A stretch of 64,000 nt of DNA from Micromonospora sp. WMMA1947 (GCF_027497355.1 NZ_CP114909.1:2046001-2110000), one strand, 5' to 3'. Positions 9,155 to 18,157 are shown, counted from the stretch's first letter. Numbers and translations: made by a program. The notes: generated from the sequence alone by a model not told the origin.

Positions 9155-10282
9155 ATGACGGCAGACCACCCCTCGGCGCCGGTCGACAAGCCTGCCGGCG
9201 GCACGCCGGAGCACCACGCCACCGGCGGTACGCCGGAGCACCACGAGTCGATCCTGCTCGACGAGCCGACCACAGCCGATCTGCGGGCCAAGGTCACCGA
9301 GGCGTGGCGGGAGTTCGCCCGGGCGCTCGCCGACCAGCTCCGCGCCCTGCCCGCCGGTGGGCACCTGGAGGTCACGCTCGACCCGACCGCCTCGGGCACC
9401 GGGGACGCCGTCTACTCGGTGAGCGTGGACGCGGGCGAGGAGGGGCGCCTCTCGGCCCGCGCGGTCGGCAACGCCACGCTGCCGCAGGGCTACCGGCTGG
9501 ACCGGGCGGCGGTGGCCGACATGGTGGCGCTCGGCTGGTCGCCGCCGGGCGTGGTCCCGGGTTCCGGGGAGCAGTTCGGGCTGGACTGCGGCACCGACGA
9601 GGCGACCCGGCTGGCCGCCGTGCTCTCCCGGACGCTGCGTGACGTCTACGGGGCGCCGCATCCGGCCTTCCTCGTCTACCTGGTGCACGACACCGAGGGC
9701 GAGCCGTTGCCGGCGGAACCGCTCGGTACCGCGCGCAGCGAGTTCGGCCCGGACCGGGACGTCGAGGCCGACCTGGACGAGGCGCTGGCCGCGGCGGCGG
9801 CCGCGCAGTCGGGCGAGAACGACGTGCTGGCCCTGGAGGAGCGGGTCCGCACCGTCGTGTCGACCATGCTGAAGTCCGCGTCCGACCAGCTTCAGGTCGA
9901 CTCCGACGGGGACATCAACATCCGGGCCGGCTCGGCCATGGTCTTCGTGCGGGTGCGGGACAACCCGCCGCTCGTGGACGTCTTCTCGCCGGTGCTGACC
10001 GAGGTGGAGCCGACCGAGCGCCTCTACGTGAAGCTCTCCGAGCTGACCAACCGGATGCCGATCGGCCGGCTCTACTGCGCCGACGACACGGTGTGGGCCT
10101 CGATCCCGGTTTTCGGCCGCAACTTCCAGCCCACCCACCTGATGCTCGCGGTGCAGGTGATGACCGGTCTCGCCGACGAGCTGGACGACCGTCTGCACGG
10201 CGAGTTCGGCGGCAAGCGCTTCTTCGGCGAGGGCGACAAGCCGGCCCGGGCCGAGGAGCACCGCACCGGCATGTACCTCTGA
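9155..10282 (+). CDS. YbjN/type III secretion chaperone-like (TY-Chap) domain protein
   Basis: A 375-aa soluble protein with an N-terminal TY-Chap-like alpha/beta region (about 45-190), an acidic linker with EADLDEALAAAAAAQ and a YbjN-like domain at about 225-360. The first 30 residues contain a tandem repeat (GGTPEHHATGGTPEHHE). YbjN and CesT-type folds bind peptides, and the actinobacterial members have no assigned partner. GGAGG sits just before the ATG, and a TAGGGT -10-like element is at 9126-9131. It stands alone, converging on the next gene. Confidence 0.75.
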   Translation: MTADHPSAPVDKPAGGTPEHHATGGTPEHHESILLDEPTTADLRAKVTEAWREFARALADQLRALPAGGHLEVTLDPTASGTGDAVYSVSVDAGEEGRLSARAVGNATLPQGYRLDRAAVADMVALGWSPPGVVPGSGEQFGLDCGTDEATRLAAVLSRTLRDVYGAPHPAFLVYLVHDTEGEPLPAEPLGTARSEFGPDRDVEADLDEALAAAAAAQSGENDVLALEERVRTVVSTMLKSASDQLQVDSDGDINIRAGSAMVFVRVRDNPPLVDVFSPVLTEVEPTERLYVKLSELTNRMPIGRLYCADDTVWASIPVFGRNFQPTHLMLAVQVMTGLADELDDRLHGEFGGKRFFGEGDKPARAEEHRTGMYL

Positions 10283-10289
10283 GCGCTGC

Positions 10290-11246
10290 TCAGCGTACGT
10301 CGAGCAGGGTCTTGCCCAGGGTTTCCCGGGCCTCGATCGCGGCGTGCGCGGCGGCGGCCCGTTCCAGCGGGAAGCGCTGCCCGATCAGCGGCCGCAGCCG
10401 CCCGGCCGCGCCCTCGGCGAGCGCCGCCTCGGTGAGGGCGCGCAGCTCGTCCGGGCCGGGCCGGGGGCTCAGCAGCGTCACCCCGCGTGCGGCTGCCGAC
10501 TCGGCCGGGATGTCCGCCCAGGTGCCGCCGGCCAGCCCGAAGCTGAGCATCCGTCCGCCAGGATCCAGCAGGTCGAACGCCTCCCGGGCGAGCGGCCCGC
10601 CGACGCCGTCGAACACCACGTCGACGGCGCCGACGGCGTCCCGGACCCGGTCGGTCCAGCCCGCCTGCCGGTAGTCGACGACGACGTCGAGGCCGGCGGC
10701 ACGGAGCACGGCCACCTTGCGGGAGCCGCCGGCGGCGGCCACCACCGTGGCGCCGGCCCGTGCGGCGAGTTGGACAAGCAGCGATCCGACGCCGCCGGCC
10801 GCCGCCTCCACCAGGACCCGGTCGCCTCGGCGCAGCCCGGCCGCCCGGGCCAGCATCAGGGCGGTCCGGCCGTCGGCCATCAGCGCCACCGCCGCGTCCA
10901 GCGGCAACCCCGGGGGTACGGGGACAGGCGCACCCTGGTCGACCACGACGCGCTCGGCGTACCCGCCGGTGCCGCCGGTGGCGGTGACCACGACGCGGCC
11001 GGCGAGCGCCGGATCGACGCCGGGTCCGAGTTCGGTGATGGTGCCGCCGACCCCGTTACCGGGGATCACCGGCAGTTCGGCGCCGAACGGCCCGAAGCCG
11101 CTGGCCCGGAACATCGTCTCGACGAACGTGATGTTCGCGTGTGCCACGTCGACGAGCACCTGGCCCGGTCCGGGTGCCGGGTCGGGTGCCGTTCCGGGCA
11201 CGAGCACCTCCGGTCCGCCGAACTCCCGCAGCCACACCGCACGCAT
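10290..11246 (-). CDS. quinone oxidoreductase-like zinc-free MDR dehydrogenase
   Basis: A 318-aa medium-chain dehydrogenase/reductase. The N-terminal GroES-like half is followed by a Rossmann domain with VEAAAGGVGSLLVQLA (AxxGGVG nucleotide loop, about 147-162). The zinc-binding Cys/His cluster of alcohol dehydrogenases is missing, as in NADPH:quinone oxidoreductases. RNITFVET-like wording near residue 40 (here ANITFVET) also fits that subgroup. ATG 11246 has GGAGG in a perfect position; the upstream ATG/GTG extension is rejected. The substrate is unknown. Confidence 0.85.
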   Translation of the reverse strand: MRAVWLREFGGPEVLVPGTAPDPAPGPGQVLVDVAHANITFVETMFRASGFGPFGAELPVIPGNGVGGTITELGPGVDPALAGRVVVTATGGTGGYAERVVVDQGAPVPVPPGLPLDAAVALMADGRTALMLARAAGLRRGDRVLVEAAAGGVGSLLVQLAARAGATVVAAAGGSRKVAVLRAAGLDVVVDYRQAGWTDRVRDAVGAVDVVFDGVGGPLAREAFDLLDPGGRMLSFGLAGGTWADIPAESAAARGVTLLSPRPGPDELRALTEAALAEGAAGRLRPLIGQRFPLERAAAAHAAIEARETLGKTLLDVR

Positions 11247-11301
11247 ACCGCCTCCTCGCTTCACGCCGGTCACCAGTGCACGACATGAAGCCGGGTTGAG
11301 G

Positions 11302-11760
11302 TCAAACCGTTGACGGTCCGACGCCGGGGGACTCGACCAGCCGGGAGAGCACGATGGTGCTGCGGGACGAGGTGACGAACGATTCGGCGCGCAGCCGTTC
11401 CAGCGCCTCCTCCAGGTGGGAGATGTCCGCGGCGCGCAGGTGCACGAGCGCGTCGGCCTCGCCGGAGACGGTGTACGCGCCCACCACCTCGGGGTGCCGG
11501 CGGGCGGCGGCGCCGATCTGCGCCGGGGTGGTCCGGCCGGCGCAGAACAGCTCGACGAACGCCTCGGTGGTCCAGCCGACGGCGGCCGGGTCGACGACGG
11601 CGGTGAACCCGCGGATCACCCCGGCGGATCGGAGTCGGTCGACCCGTCGCTTGACGGCGGGGGCGGAGAGTGACACCCGGCTGCCGATGTCCGCGTACGA
11701 GGCGCGGGCATCTGCCACGAGTAACGCAATGATTCGTTGGTCGACCGCGTCTATCTGCAA
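11302..11760 (-). CDS. Lrp/AsnC family transcriptional regulator
   Basis: A 152-aa regulator with an N-terminal winged HTH (residues about 3-55; ADARASYADIGSRVSLSAPA) and a C-terminal RAM/ligand-binding domain (about 65-140). TTG 11760 is chosen because AGGAG lies 7 nt upstream; a TTG at 11781 would lack a ribosome site. It is transcribed divergently from the dimethylargininase gene, so it probably responds to an amino acid such as arginine and controls that gene and itself. An AAGCA-a-TGCTT palindrome (11776-11786) next to its ribosome site could be an operator. Confidence 0.9.
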   Translation of the reverse strand: MQIDAVDQRIIALLVADARASYADIGSRVSLSAPAVKRRVDRLRSAGVIRGFTAVVDPAAVGWTTEAFVELFCAGRTTPAQIGAAARRHPEVVGAYTVSGEADALVHLRAADISHLEEALERLRAESFVTSSRSTIVLSRLVESPGVGPSTV

Positions 11761-11828
11761 CGTTCTGCTCCTGGGAAGCAATGCTTGTGGCTGTTACCAA
11801 AGTTGTACCGTACCTACTCTTGGTGACC

Positions 11829-12653
11829 GTGAACCAGCAGCGAGTCTCGCGAAAGCGGACATATCTCATGTGCTCGCCCGAGCACTTCACGGTCGAGTAC
11901 GCGATCAACCCGTGGATGGACGTGACCACGCCGGTCGACGCCGACCTGGCGGTCAAGCAGTGGGACCGGCTGCGGGAGACGCTCGTCGGGCTGGGGCACG
12001 AGGTGCACCTGCTGACTCCCGAGGCGGGCCTGCCGGACATGGTGTACGCCGCAAACGGCGCGTTCGTGGTCGACGGCACCGCCTACGGCGCCCGGTTCAA
12101 GCACGAGCAGCGGTCCGCCGAGGCCGCCGCGCACCGGGCGTTCTACGAACAGCAGGGCTGGCGGTTCATCGCGCCGAGCGAGACCAACGAGGGTGAGGGC
12201 GACTTCGCGTACCTGCCGGAGGCGCACGGCGGGCTGGTCCTCGCCGGGTACGGCTTCCGGACCGAGCCGGCCGCGCACGCCGAGGCGCAGGAGGCGCTCG
12301 GGCGGCCGGTGGTCTCGCTGCACCTGGTCGACCCGCGCTTCTACCACCTCGACGTCGCGCTGGCCTCGATCGATGACGAGAACGTCGTCTACTACCCGGG
12401 AGCCTTCTCCGCCGCCAGCCAGAAGGTGCTGGCCCAGCTCTTCCCGGACGCGATCGTCGCGGACGACGAGGACGCGCTGGCGTTCGGCCTGAACCTGGTC
12501 AGCGACGGGCTCAACGTGGTGCTGAACAACGAGGCGACACGGCTCGCCGGCAGGCTCAAGGCGGCCGGCTACCACCCGGTCCCGGTGGAGCTGGCCGAGC
12601 TGAAGAAGGGCGGTGGCAGCGTGAAGTGCTGCATCGCCGAACTGCGGCACTGA
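11829..12653 (+). CDS. ddaH: dimethylarginine dimethylaminohydrolase (dimethylargininase)
   Basis: A 274-aa member of the amidinotransferase/arginine-deiminase superfamily that hydrolyses methylated arginine (or arginine) to citrulline. Signatures seen are FTVEYAINPWM near the N-terminus, DMVYAANGAF, GEGDFAY and the C-terminal GGGSVKCC with the nucleophilic Cys at about 267. GTG 11829 begins the usual family N-terminus (RxRTYLMCSPEHF); there is an open in-frame extension to 11781. Lrp lies divergently upstream. In related bacteria this gene works with ornithine aminotransferase, which is not present here. Confidence 0.88.
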   Translation: MNQQRVSRKRTYLMCSPEHFTVEYAINPWMDVTTPVDADLAVKQWDRLRETLVGLGHEVHLLTPEAGLPDMVYAANGAFVVDGTAYGARFKHEQRSAEAAAHRAFYEQQGWRFIAPSETNEGEGDFAYLPEAHGGLVLAGYGFRTEPAAHAEAQEALGRPVVSLHLVDPRFYHLDVALASIDDENVVYYPGAFSAASQKVLAQLFPDAIVADDEDALAFGLNLVSDGLNVVLNNEATRLAGRLKAAGYHPVPVELAELKKGGGSVKCCIAELRH

Positions 12654-12669
12654 GCCACGCCTCGACGCG

Positions 12670-12701
12670 AAGGGCGGCCTCCCGGTGGGGAGACCGCCCT
12701 T
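12670..12701. terminator. strong bidirectional hairpin terminator
   Basis: AAGGGCGGcCTCCC, loop GGTG, GGGAGaCCGCCCTT: a 14-position stem with one C-A mismatch, lying between the convergent ddaH and ABC binding-protein genes. There is no U-tract, as usual in high-G+C actinobacteria. Confidence 0.8.
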
Positions 12702-12720
12702 GCGCGTGTACGAGGGCCGG

Positions 12721-13968
12721 TCAGCCCAGCGTCGCCAGCTCGTTGATCACGACGTTGGAGAGCAGCCGGCCGTCGGTCTGCACCCGGCGCAGGTACCACT
12801 TCTGCTGCGGGGTACGGGTCTGGTTGAACTGCCAGGTGCCGCGCGGGCTGTCCACCTGGCCGACCTTGCCGAGTGCCAGGTTGACCTGCTGCGGCGAGGG
12901 GTTCCCCCCGGCCAGCCGGATCGCCTTGTCCAGCACCAGCGCGGCGTCGTAGGAGGCCATCGCGTACGTGGTGGGCGCCGAGTTGAACGTCTTCCGGTAC
13001 GCCGATGCGAAGATCCGGTTCGCGGTGTTGTTGAGGTCGGCCGAGTAGTTCAGCGCGGTCTCGATGCCGTACGACTCGATGAGCTTGCGCTCGCGGCCCT
13101 TCTCCCCGTCGTCGAGCTGGTCGAGCGCGGTGCCCTCGGTGAGGAAGCCGGGGGCGTAGATCGGCCCCCGGTAGCCCTGGGCGTAGAGCTGCTTGACGAA
13201 CTGCACGGCCTGCGCGCCGGAGTAGTGGCAGAACACCGCGTCCGGCTTGCGCCCGAGCGCCTTGCGGATGGGCCCGGAGTAGAGCGACCGGGACGGGTTG
13301 GGGTCGTCCTCGGTGAAGATCGGGTCCTCGGTGAGCCGGCGGCCCCGCTCGTACGCGCGCCGCAGCCCTTCGATGACGTCCTGGCTGCCCGTGCCGCGGG
13401 TGCCGAAGATGGCGATCCGGCTGGAGGCGTCCAGCTTCTGGCGCAGGTACTCGCCGAGCGCCTCGCCGGGCTCGGTCAGCACGTACGACGTGCGCCAGAT
13501 GTAGACGACGCCCTGGAGCGTCGCCGGGGAGGCGTTGGAGCCCAGCAGGGGCACCCGGGCCTCCTCGACCGCGTCCTTGATGCCGGTCATCACGGTCGGG
13601 CTGACCACGCCGGTGAGCGCGAGCACGCCCTCCTTGAGCAGCCGGTCGACGGCGGCCTTGCCGGTGGCGGCGGTGTCGCCCTCCTCGGCGGTCACGAGCG
13701 TGACCGGGTGGCCGGCGATCTGCTGACCGCGCATGCTGAGGAAGAGCTGGAAGCCGTTGGTGATCTCGTCGCCGATGGCCTTGTTCGCCCCGCTGCCGGG
13801 CACGATCAGTCCGACTTTGATCGGGCTGCCGGATCCGGTCTGCTCCCCGGAGTCGTCCCCCGAGCCGCACCCCGCCGCCAGTCCGGTGGTGCCCAGCGCG
13901 GCCAGCAGTTGCAGGGCCCGCCTGCGGTTCATCTGTGCCACCGACTTCCTTCCCGACGGGGCGGCCAT
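12721..13968 (-). CDS. branched-chain amino acid-type ABC transporter substrate-binding lipoprotein
   Basis: A 415-aa Leu/Ile/Val-binding-protein-like receptor. The leader has an NRRR motif, a hydrophobic stretch and the lipobox LAAGC (Cys at about residue 34), so the mature protein is a lipoprotein, possibly exported by Tat. The Peripla_BP_6 fold follows (KVGLIVPGSG onward). ATG 13968 has GAAGGGG 8 nt upstream; a later ATG at 13932 would also give a complete leader. No permease or ATPase genes are adjacent, so it is an orphan receptor or serves a distant transporter. Confidence 0.88.
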   Translation of the reverse strand: MAAPSGRKSVAQMNRRRALQLLAALGTTGLAAGCGSGDDSGEQTGSGSPIKVGLIVPGSGANKAIGDEITNGFQLFLSMRGQQIAGHPVTLVTAEEGDTAATGKAAVDRLLKEGVLALTGVVSPTVMTGIKDAVEEARVPLLGSNASPATLQGVVYIWRTSYVLTEPGEALGEYLRQKLDASSRIAIFGTRGTGSQDVIEGLRRAYERGRRLTEDPIFTEDDPNPSRSLYSGPIRKALGRKPDAVFCHYSGAQAVQFVKQLYAQGYRGPIYAPGFLTEGTALDQLDDGEKGRERKLIESYGIETALNYSADLNNTANRIFASAYRKTFNSAPTTYAMASYDAALVLDKAIRLAGGNPSPQQVNLALGKVGQVDSPRGTWQFNQTRTPQQKWYLRRVQTDGRLLSNVVINELATLG

Positions 13969-13989
13969 GGTGCACGCCCCTTCGGCGTT

Positions 13990-14817
13990 CTACCTGGTCG
14001 ACGACGCTGCGTCAATGCCCGGAAGATCATCGTGAAGCGACCGCAACGCCTCGACGACCTGCGGCCATGCGGTGGAGCCGGGTGCGATCAGCCCGAAATG
14101 CTCGCATTCGGGCAGCTCAACAAGCGTGGCGGAGCCGCCGGCGGCCCGATCGGCCGCTACCCAGGACCTGCTGATCGTGACCGGGACCTGTATATCTTGA
14201 TCACCGTGAATGACTACTGTACGTGTTTGGATGGGTACCAATACCGATGGATCGGCCGCCGCGTACCGGTCCGGCACGTCGTCCGGGCCGCCGCCGAGCA
14301 ACGCGGCCACCGCCCCCTCGTCCAGGTCCAGCCGGTACGCCTGCGCGAGGTCCGCCACCGGCGCGAGCGCGAGCACCCCGCCGACCGTTTCCGGGGCGTG
14401 CGCCGCCACGTACAGGGCCAGGTGCCCGCCCGCCGAATGACCGACCAGGATCGGCGGCACGGGCGCCACCCGGCCGGGCAGCGCGGCGGCGGCGAGTTCC
14501 GGCAGCGCGGCGATCCCGGCGCGGACGTCGGTGAGCGTGTGCGGCCATCCTCCGCCCGGCCGGCCGGTCCGGCGGTACTCGATCTGCGCGACCGGGTGGC
14601 CGAGCGCGGCGAACGCCGCCGCCATCGGGCCGGTGTGCCTCCGGTCGTACTCCGCCCGCCAGAAACCGCCGTGCACCACCACCACGAGCGGCCGGGGCGG
14701 TCCGTCGCCGGCCGGCAGGCGCAGGTCGGCGAGCTGGTCCGGGTGGTCGCCGTAGGGGACCGTGGCATCCGGGGGCGGGGACGGGCGGGTCAGCACCTCG
14801 CGCGGGTCGGAGAGCAT
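13990..14817 (-). CDS. alpha/beta hydrolase (kynurenine formamidase/BD-FAE-like)
   Basis: A 275-aa serine hydrolase. The oxyanion motif HGGFW is at about 48-52, the nucleophile elbow GHSAGG at about 124-129, an acid candidate in HGDQDIQVP and the catalytic His in CEHFGLI near 250. HGG(F/Y)W is characteristic of the kynurenine formamidase and carboxylesterase-like subgroup, but no kynurenine genes are nearby, so the substrate is open. Minus-strand TACCGT 6 nt before the ATG suggests a leaderless transcript. Confidence 0.8.
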   Translation of the reverse strand: MLSDPREVLTRPSPPPDATVPYGDHPDQLADLRLPAGDGPPRPLVVVVHGGFWRAEYDRRHTGPMAAAFAALGHPVAQIEYRRTGRPGGGWPHTLTDVRAGIAALPELAAAALPGRVAPVPPILVGHSAGGHLALYVAAHAPETVGGVLALAPVADLAQAYRLDLDEGAVAALLGGGPDDVPDRYAAADPSVLVPIQTRTVVIHGDQDIQVPVTISRSWVAADRAAGGSATLVELPECEHFGLIAPGSTAWPQVVEALRSLHDDLPGIDAASSTR

Positions 14818-14823
14818 GCGGCG

Positions 14824-14829
14824 ACGGTA
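14824..14829 (-). promoter_or_regulatory. leaderless-type -10 element for the alpha/beta hydrolase
   Basis: Minus-strand TACCGT, 6 nt before ATG 14817. It lies in the 67-nt gap shared with the divergent bpa gene. Confidence 0.45.
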
Positions 14830-14884
14830 GCGTCCCGGAGGTCCGGCCGCGTGCGCATGGTCGGCGTGGGTAAAGATGGGTGCC

Positions 14885-15466
14885 ATGACCGAAGCGCACT
14901 CCGCCGGACACGACGACGAACAGGGCAACGATGGCATCCCCGGCACCGTGGTGGTGGTCGGGCCGGACGGCCGCCCGGTCGGCACGGTGCAGACCGAGGA
15001 GGGCAAGGGCGAGGACCCGACCCGCCTGGTCGAGCAGCCGGCCAAGGTGATGCGGATCGGCAGCATGATCAAGCAGCTGCTGGAGGAGGTGAAGGCGGCG
15101 CCGCTGGACGACGCGAGCCGGAACCGGATGCGGGAGATCCACGAGCGCTCGATCGTCGAGCTGAAGGAGGGCCTCGCACCCGAGCTGCGCGAGGAGCTGG
15201 AGCGGATCTCGCTGCCGTTCACCGAGCAGCAGACGCCGAGCGAGGGCGAGCTGCGCATCGCGCATGCCCAGCTCGTGGGCTGGCTGGAGGGCCTGTTCCA
15301 CGGCATCCAGGCCGCGCTGGTGGCCCAGCAGATGGCCGCCCGCGTCCAGCTGGAGCAGATGCGCTCGGGCCGTCAGGCGCTGCCCAGCGGCCCCGGCGGC
15401 GTGATTCCGGGCATGCCCGGGATGCCCGGCGGCGGCGAGGGCCACGCGCCCGGCCAGTACCTGTGA
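14885..15466 (+). CDS. bpa: bacterial proteasome activator Bpa/PafE
   Basis: A 193-aa helical protein matching Bpa (PafE, Rv3780 in M. tuberculosis). It forms a dodecameric ring and opens the 20S proteasome gate without ATP. The conserved core runs from LVEQPAKVMRIG (about 49) through the helical bundle, including LVGWLEGLFHGIQ and AQQMAARVQLEQM. The C-terminus is exactly GQYL, the HbYX-like tail that docks into the proteasome alpha ring. A Gly/Met/Pro-rich spacer precedes the tail. ATG 14885 is preceded by TAAAGA (leaderless-like); ATG 14876 is a second in-frame choice. Confidence 0.93.
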   Translation: MTEAHSAGHDDEQGNDGIPGTVVVVGPDGRPVGTVQTEEGKGEDPTRLVEQPAKVMRIGSMIKQLLEEVKAAPLDDASRNRMREIHERSIVELKEGLAPELREELERISLPFTEQQTPSEGELRIAHAQLVGWLEGLFHGIQAALVAQQMAARVQLEQMRSGRQALPSGPGGVIPGMPGMPGGGEGHAPGQYL

Positions 15467-15472
15467 CCCGTC

Positions 15473-15501
15473 GGCCGGGGCGCGCCGCACGCGCCCCGGC
15501 C
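15473..15501. terminator. hairpin between convergent bpa and HAD genes
   Basis: GGCCGGGGCGCG, loop ccgca, CGCGCCCCGGCC: a perfect 12-bp stem filling the 37-nt convergent gap and serving both strands. Confidence 0.75.
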
Positions 15502-15503
15502 GC

Positions 15504-16316
15504 TCAGTCCAGCTCGAAGACCTTCTCCAGGTACGCCGCGACGCCGTCCTCGGTGTTCGGCCCGGTGACCTCGTGGGCGATCTCCCGTACCGCCGGGTGG
15601 GCGTTGGCGACGGCCACCGCACGCCCGGCCCAGGCCAGCATCGGCACGTCGTTGGGCATGTCGCCGAAGGCCACCACGTCCCGCTCGTCGACGCCCAGCC
15701 GCTCCGCGTACCAGGCCAGGCCGGCCGCCTTCGTCACGCCGGCGGCCGAGATCTCGATCAAACCGCTGTACGACGAGTGGGTCGCCTCGGCCAGCCCTTC
15801 CAGCGCGCCCGCCACCACCCGCACGAACACGTCCGGATCCTGCTCACCGGCCCGCGCCAGCAGCTTCACCGCGGGCGCGGCCAGCAGCTCCTCGGGCGAC
15901 TCGACGGCCCGGATCGCGTCGAGGTCGGCGTCCCAGCGCAGCGGATAGTGCGCCTCGTGCCGCATCTGCCGGCTGTCCACGATCTCCACGGCGAGACTCA
16001 CGCCGGGTACCTCGGCGCGCAGTCGCCGGGCCACCTCCGCCAGCAGTTCCGGGGCGAGCGGATCGGCCCGCAGCACCTGGTCGGTGACCGGGTCGTACAC
16101 CACCGCGCCGTTGGCGCAGATCGCCGGCAGCGGCGCGGCGAGCTGCTCGTACACGAGTTGGAGCCAGCGGATCGGACGGCCGGTGACCAGGACCACCGGA
16201 GTGCCGGCGGCGGCGATGCGGGCCAGCACCGCGGCGGTACGCGGGCTGAGCGTCCGATCGTCGCGCAGCAGCGTGCCGTCGATGTCGGAGGCGACGAGCC
16301 GAGGTGGATCTTCCAT
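15504..16316 (-). CDS. Cof-type HAD-superfamily phosphatase
   Basis: A 270-aa HAD hydrolase of the Cof (IIB cap) subfamily. Catalytic motif I is DIDGTL (D11, D13), motif II is VTGRP and motif IV is GDMPNDVPML. Such enzymes dephosphorylate sugar phosphates or cofactors. The ATG overlaps the stop of the next HAD gene upstream (TGATG), so these two paralogues are coupled. It resembles the mycobacterial Rv3813c group (from memory). The substrate is unknown. Confidence 0.88.
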   Translation of the reverse strand: MEDPPRLVASDIDGTLLRDDRTLSPRTAAVLARIAAAGTPVVLVTGRPIRWLQLVYEQLAAPLPAICANGAVVYDPVTDQVLRADPLAPELLAEVARRLRAEVPGVSLAVEIVDSRQMRHEAHYPLRWDADLDAIRAVESPEELLAAPAVKLLARAGEQDPDVFVRVVAGALEGLAEATHSSYSGLIEISAAGVTKAAGLAWYAERLGVDERDVVAFGDMPNDVPMLAWAGRAVAVANAHPAVREIAHEVTGPNTEDGVAAYLEKVFELD

Positions 16317-17137
16317 CACCGCGAGAGTAGCCGGTCCAGGTAGACCGCGACGCCGTCGTCGTCGTTGCGCAAGGTCACCTCGTCCGCCGCGGCGCGCACC
16401 TCCGGGTGGGCGTTCGCCACCGCCACCCGGGCCCATCCGGCCCAGTCGAACATCGGCAGGTCGTTCGGCTGGTCGCCGAAGACCAGCACGTCGGCCGGGT
16501 CCACCCCGAGCCGTTCGGCGACGACGCTCAGCCCGCTGGCCTTGTCGGTGCGGGGCGGGCAGATCTCGATGAACCCCAGCCCGGCCTGGGTGAGCGTGGC
16601 CACCTCCGGCGGCACGATCGCCCGTGCCGCCGCCAGCAGCTCGTCCACGTGGTGGTCGGCGGTCCGGGCGAACGCCTTGATCACGTCGCAGGACAGGCAT
16701 TCCGTCCGGCTGCGCGCCTCGAACCGGTCCGGGTAGGGCCAGCTCGGGTGGTAGTCGCCCCACAGCGGCGCGTCGTGCTCGTCCGACGCCTCCACCATCA
16801 CTGTCAGCGGGCCGACCGCCTCCTCCAGGTCCGTGAGGAGCCGGGCCAGCACCTCGCCGGGCAGCCGCTCGTCGCGCAGCACCAGCGGCCCGTCGGGGTC
16901 GCTCTGGTCCACCACCCGGCCGCCACCGGCCATCACCAGGAAGTCGGCGGCCCGGATGTCGTTGCGGGTGAGCTCGGTCAGGCGCGGTCCGCGTCCGGTC
17001 GCGCCGACCACCGGAATCCCGGCGGACCGCACCCGGTCCAGCACCCGATGGGTGTACGCGGAGACGGTCTCGTCGCTGCGGACGAGCGTCCCGTCGAGGT
17101 CGGTGGCGATCAGCTTGGGCAGTCCCGGGCGGGTCAT
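16316..17137 (-). CDS. HAD-superfamily hydrolase (Cof-like paralogue)
   Basis: A 273-aa HAD phosphatase, first gene of the two-gene HAD unit. Motif I is DLDGTL (D13, D15), GATGR matches motif II and GDQPNDLPMF motif IV. The cap region contains a short Cys pair (TECLSCD) not seen in its downstream neighbour. GGAGGAACC directly precedes the ATG. The two proteins share the C-terminal AVANAHPEVR pattern, so they probably arose by duplication and may act on different phosphates. Confidence 0.87.
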   Translation of the reverse strand: MTRPGLPKLIATDLDGTLVRSDETVSAYTHRVLDRVRSAGIPVVGATGRGPRLTELTRNDIRAADFLVMAGGGRVVDQSDPDGPLVLRDERLPGEVLARLLTDLEEAVGPLTVMVEASDEHDAPLWGDYHPSWPYPDRFEARSRTECLSCDVIKAFARTADHHVDELLAAARAIVPPEVATLTQAGLGFIEICPPRTDKASGLSVVAERLGVDPADVLVFGDQPNDLPMFDWAGWARVAVANAHPEVRAAADEVTLRNDDDGVAVYLDRLLSR

Positions 17138-17304
17138 GGTTCCTCCTTCGCCCGCCGCCGTCACGCCGGCCGTCCAGGTCTTCGGTGCCGCGACCATGGG
17201 ACGGCGGGCAGCAACCGTATCTCGCGGAACAGGCGGCAACCACGGCTTTCCGGCGAATCGGCGGCGAAGCTCCGGTGGCCGTCGTCCGCGCTGCCGGAGC
17301 TGGA

Positions 17305-18039
17305 TCAGTACGACCGTTCGGGGCCGGCGAACGGCACCGTGGGCTGCACCGTCAGGTCCGCCGGGGCCGGGGGCAGGTCGTCCTCGTCCACCCGGCGGCG
17401 ACGGTCCGGCCGGTCGTCGTCCGGCTCCTTGTCGACGGGCGACCCGCCGGCCGCCCGGCCGGCCAGGTGCAGCGCGGCCGCCAGCAGCGCGACGGCGAGG
17501 AACGCGCTGACCAGGCCGCGGCCGTGCTCGACCTCCAGGCGCTGCTCGCCGACGAAGAACAGGATGCGCCGGGCCAGCTGTTCGAGGGAGGCGGCGGTCG
17601 CGACGAGCAACCCGAGCACACCGGCGGCGAGACCCAGCCCCGCCAGCCGGGCGTGCTGCCGCACCGCCGGGGCGCCGCGCAGCGCCAGCACCACCGCCAC
17701 CGACAGCCCGAGCAGACCCATCAGGTACGCCGTCCCGAAGCCGCCGATCTCGGAGATGCCGCTGGTCAGCCGGGCCGGCGCGTCGTCGCCCCGGGTGTCG
17801 GCCGGCACCGTGATGGTCAGCCACTCGCCGATCAGCGAGGCGATCGCGGCCACCGCGCCCAGCCCGGTGAGCACTGTCGGCAGGCGGCGGTCCCGGCCCA
17901 GCGCGGCGAGCGAGCGCGCGGCCCGGCCGGACGGCTCCGGCTCGGCGTCGCCCCACTCGACGATCGTGGTGTCGTCGGACCGGTTGTCCTGCAGGGGGAT
18001 TCGCTTGTCCTGCCGGGGAACGGGGAGATCCTGCGACAT
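17305..18039 (-). CDS. hypothetical membrane protein
   Basis: A 244-aa protein, not recognised. It has a charged N-terminus of about 50 residues, four predicted membrane segments (beginning near LPTVLTGLGAVAAIASLIG, FGTAYLMGLLGLSVAVVLAL, LAGLGLAAGVLGLLVATAAS and LVSAFLAVALLAAALHLAG), a short extracytoplasmic loop after the first, and an acidic/basic proline-rich tail. GGGAAGG lies 6 nt before ATG 18039. It stands apart from the HAD genes by 167 nt. No function is suggested by motif or neighbours. Confidence 0.65.
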   Translation of the reverse strand: MSQDLPVPRQDKRIPLQDNRSDDTTIVEWGDAEPEPSGRAARSLAALGRDRRLPTVLTGLGAVAAIASLIGEWLTITVPADTRGDDAPARLTSGISEIGGFGTAYLMGLLGLSVAVVLALRGAPAVRQHARLAGLGLAAGVLGLLVATAASLEQLARRILFFVGEQRLEVEHGRGLVSAFLAVALLAAALHLAGRAAGGSPVDKEPDDDRPDRRRRVDEDDLPPAPADLTVQPTVPFAGPERSY

Positions 18040-18144
18040 GGCCACCCTTCCCGTGCGCGGGCCTGGGTCGAATCATGGCACAGCCCGCTCCCGCCGGCCG
18101 GGATCGCGACCCCGAGGTGCGGTGCGGGGCGGCGCGCTTTCGGT

Positions 18145-18150
18145 TAGCGT
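18145..18150 (+). promoter_or_regulatory. leaderless-type -10 element for the OsmC gene
   Basis: TAGCGT lies 7 nt before ATG 18158 with no Shine-Dalgarno sequence between. Confidence 0.5.
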
Positions 18151-18157
18151 CGGTGCC

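Noticed and set aside
13990..14817. Part of a tryptophan/kynurenine pathway
   Set aside because: HGG(F)W suggests kynurenine formamidase, but no tryptophan dioxygenase or kynureninase is nearby, so the pathway is not claimed.
12685..15948. Very long plus-strand open frame (over 1000 codons) across several genes
   Set aside because: High-G+C shadow: it runs antisense or out of frame through ddaH-side DNA, the ABC binding protein, hydrolase and Bpa genes, has no family motifs and is Arg/Gly/Pro-rich throughout.
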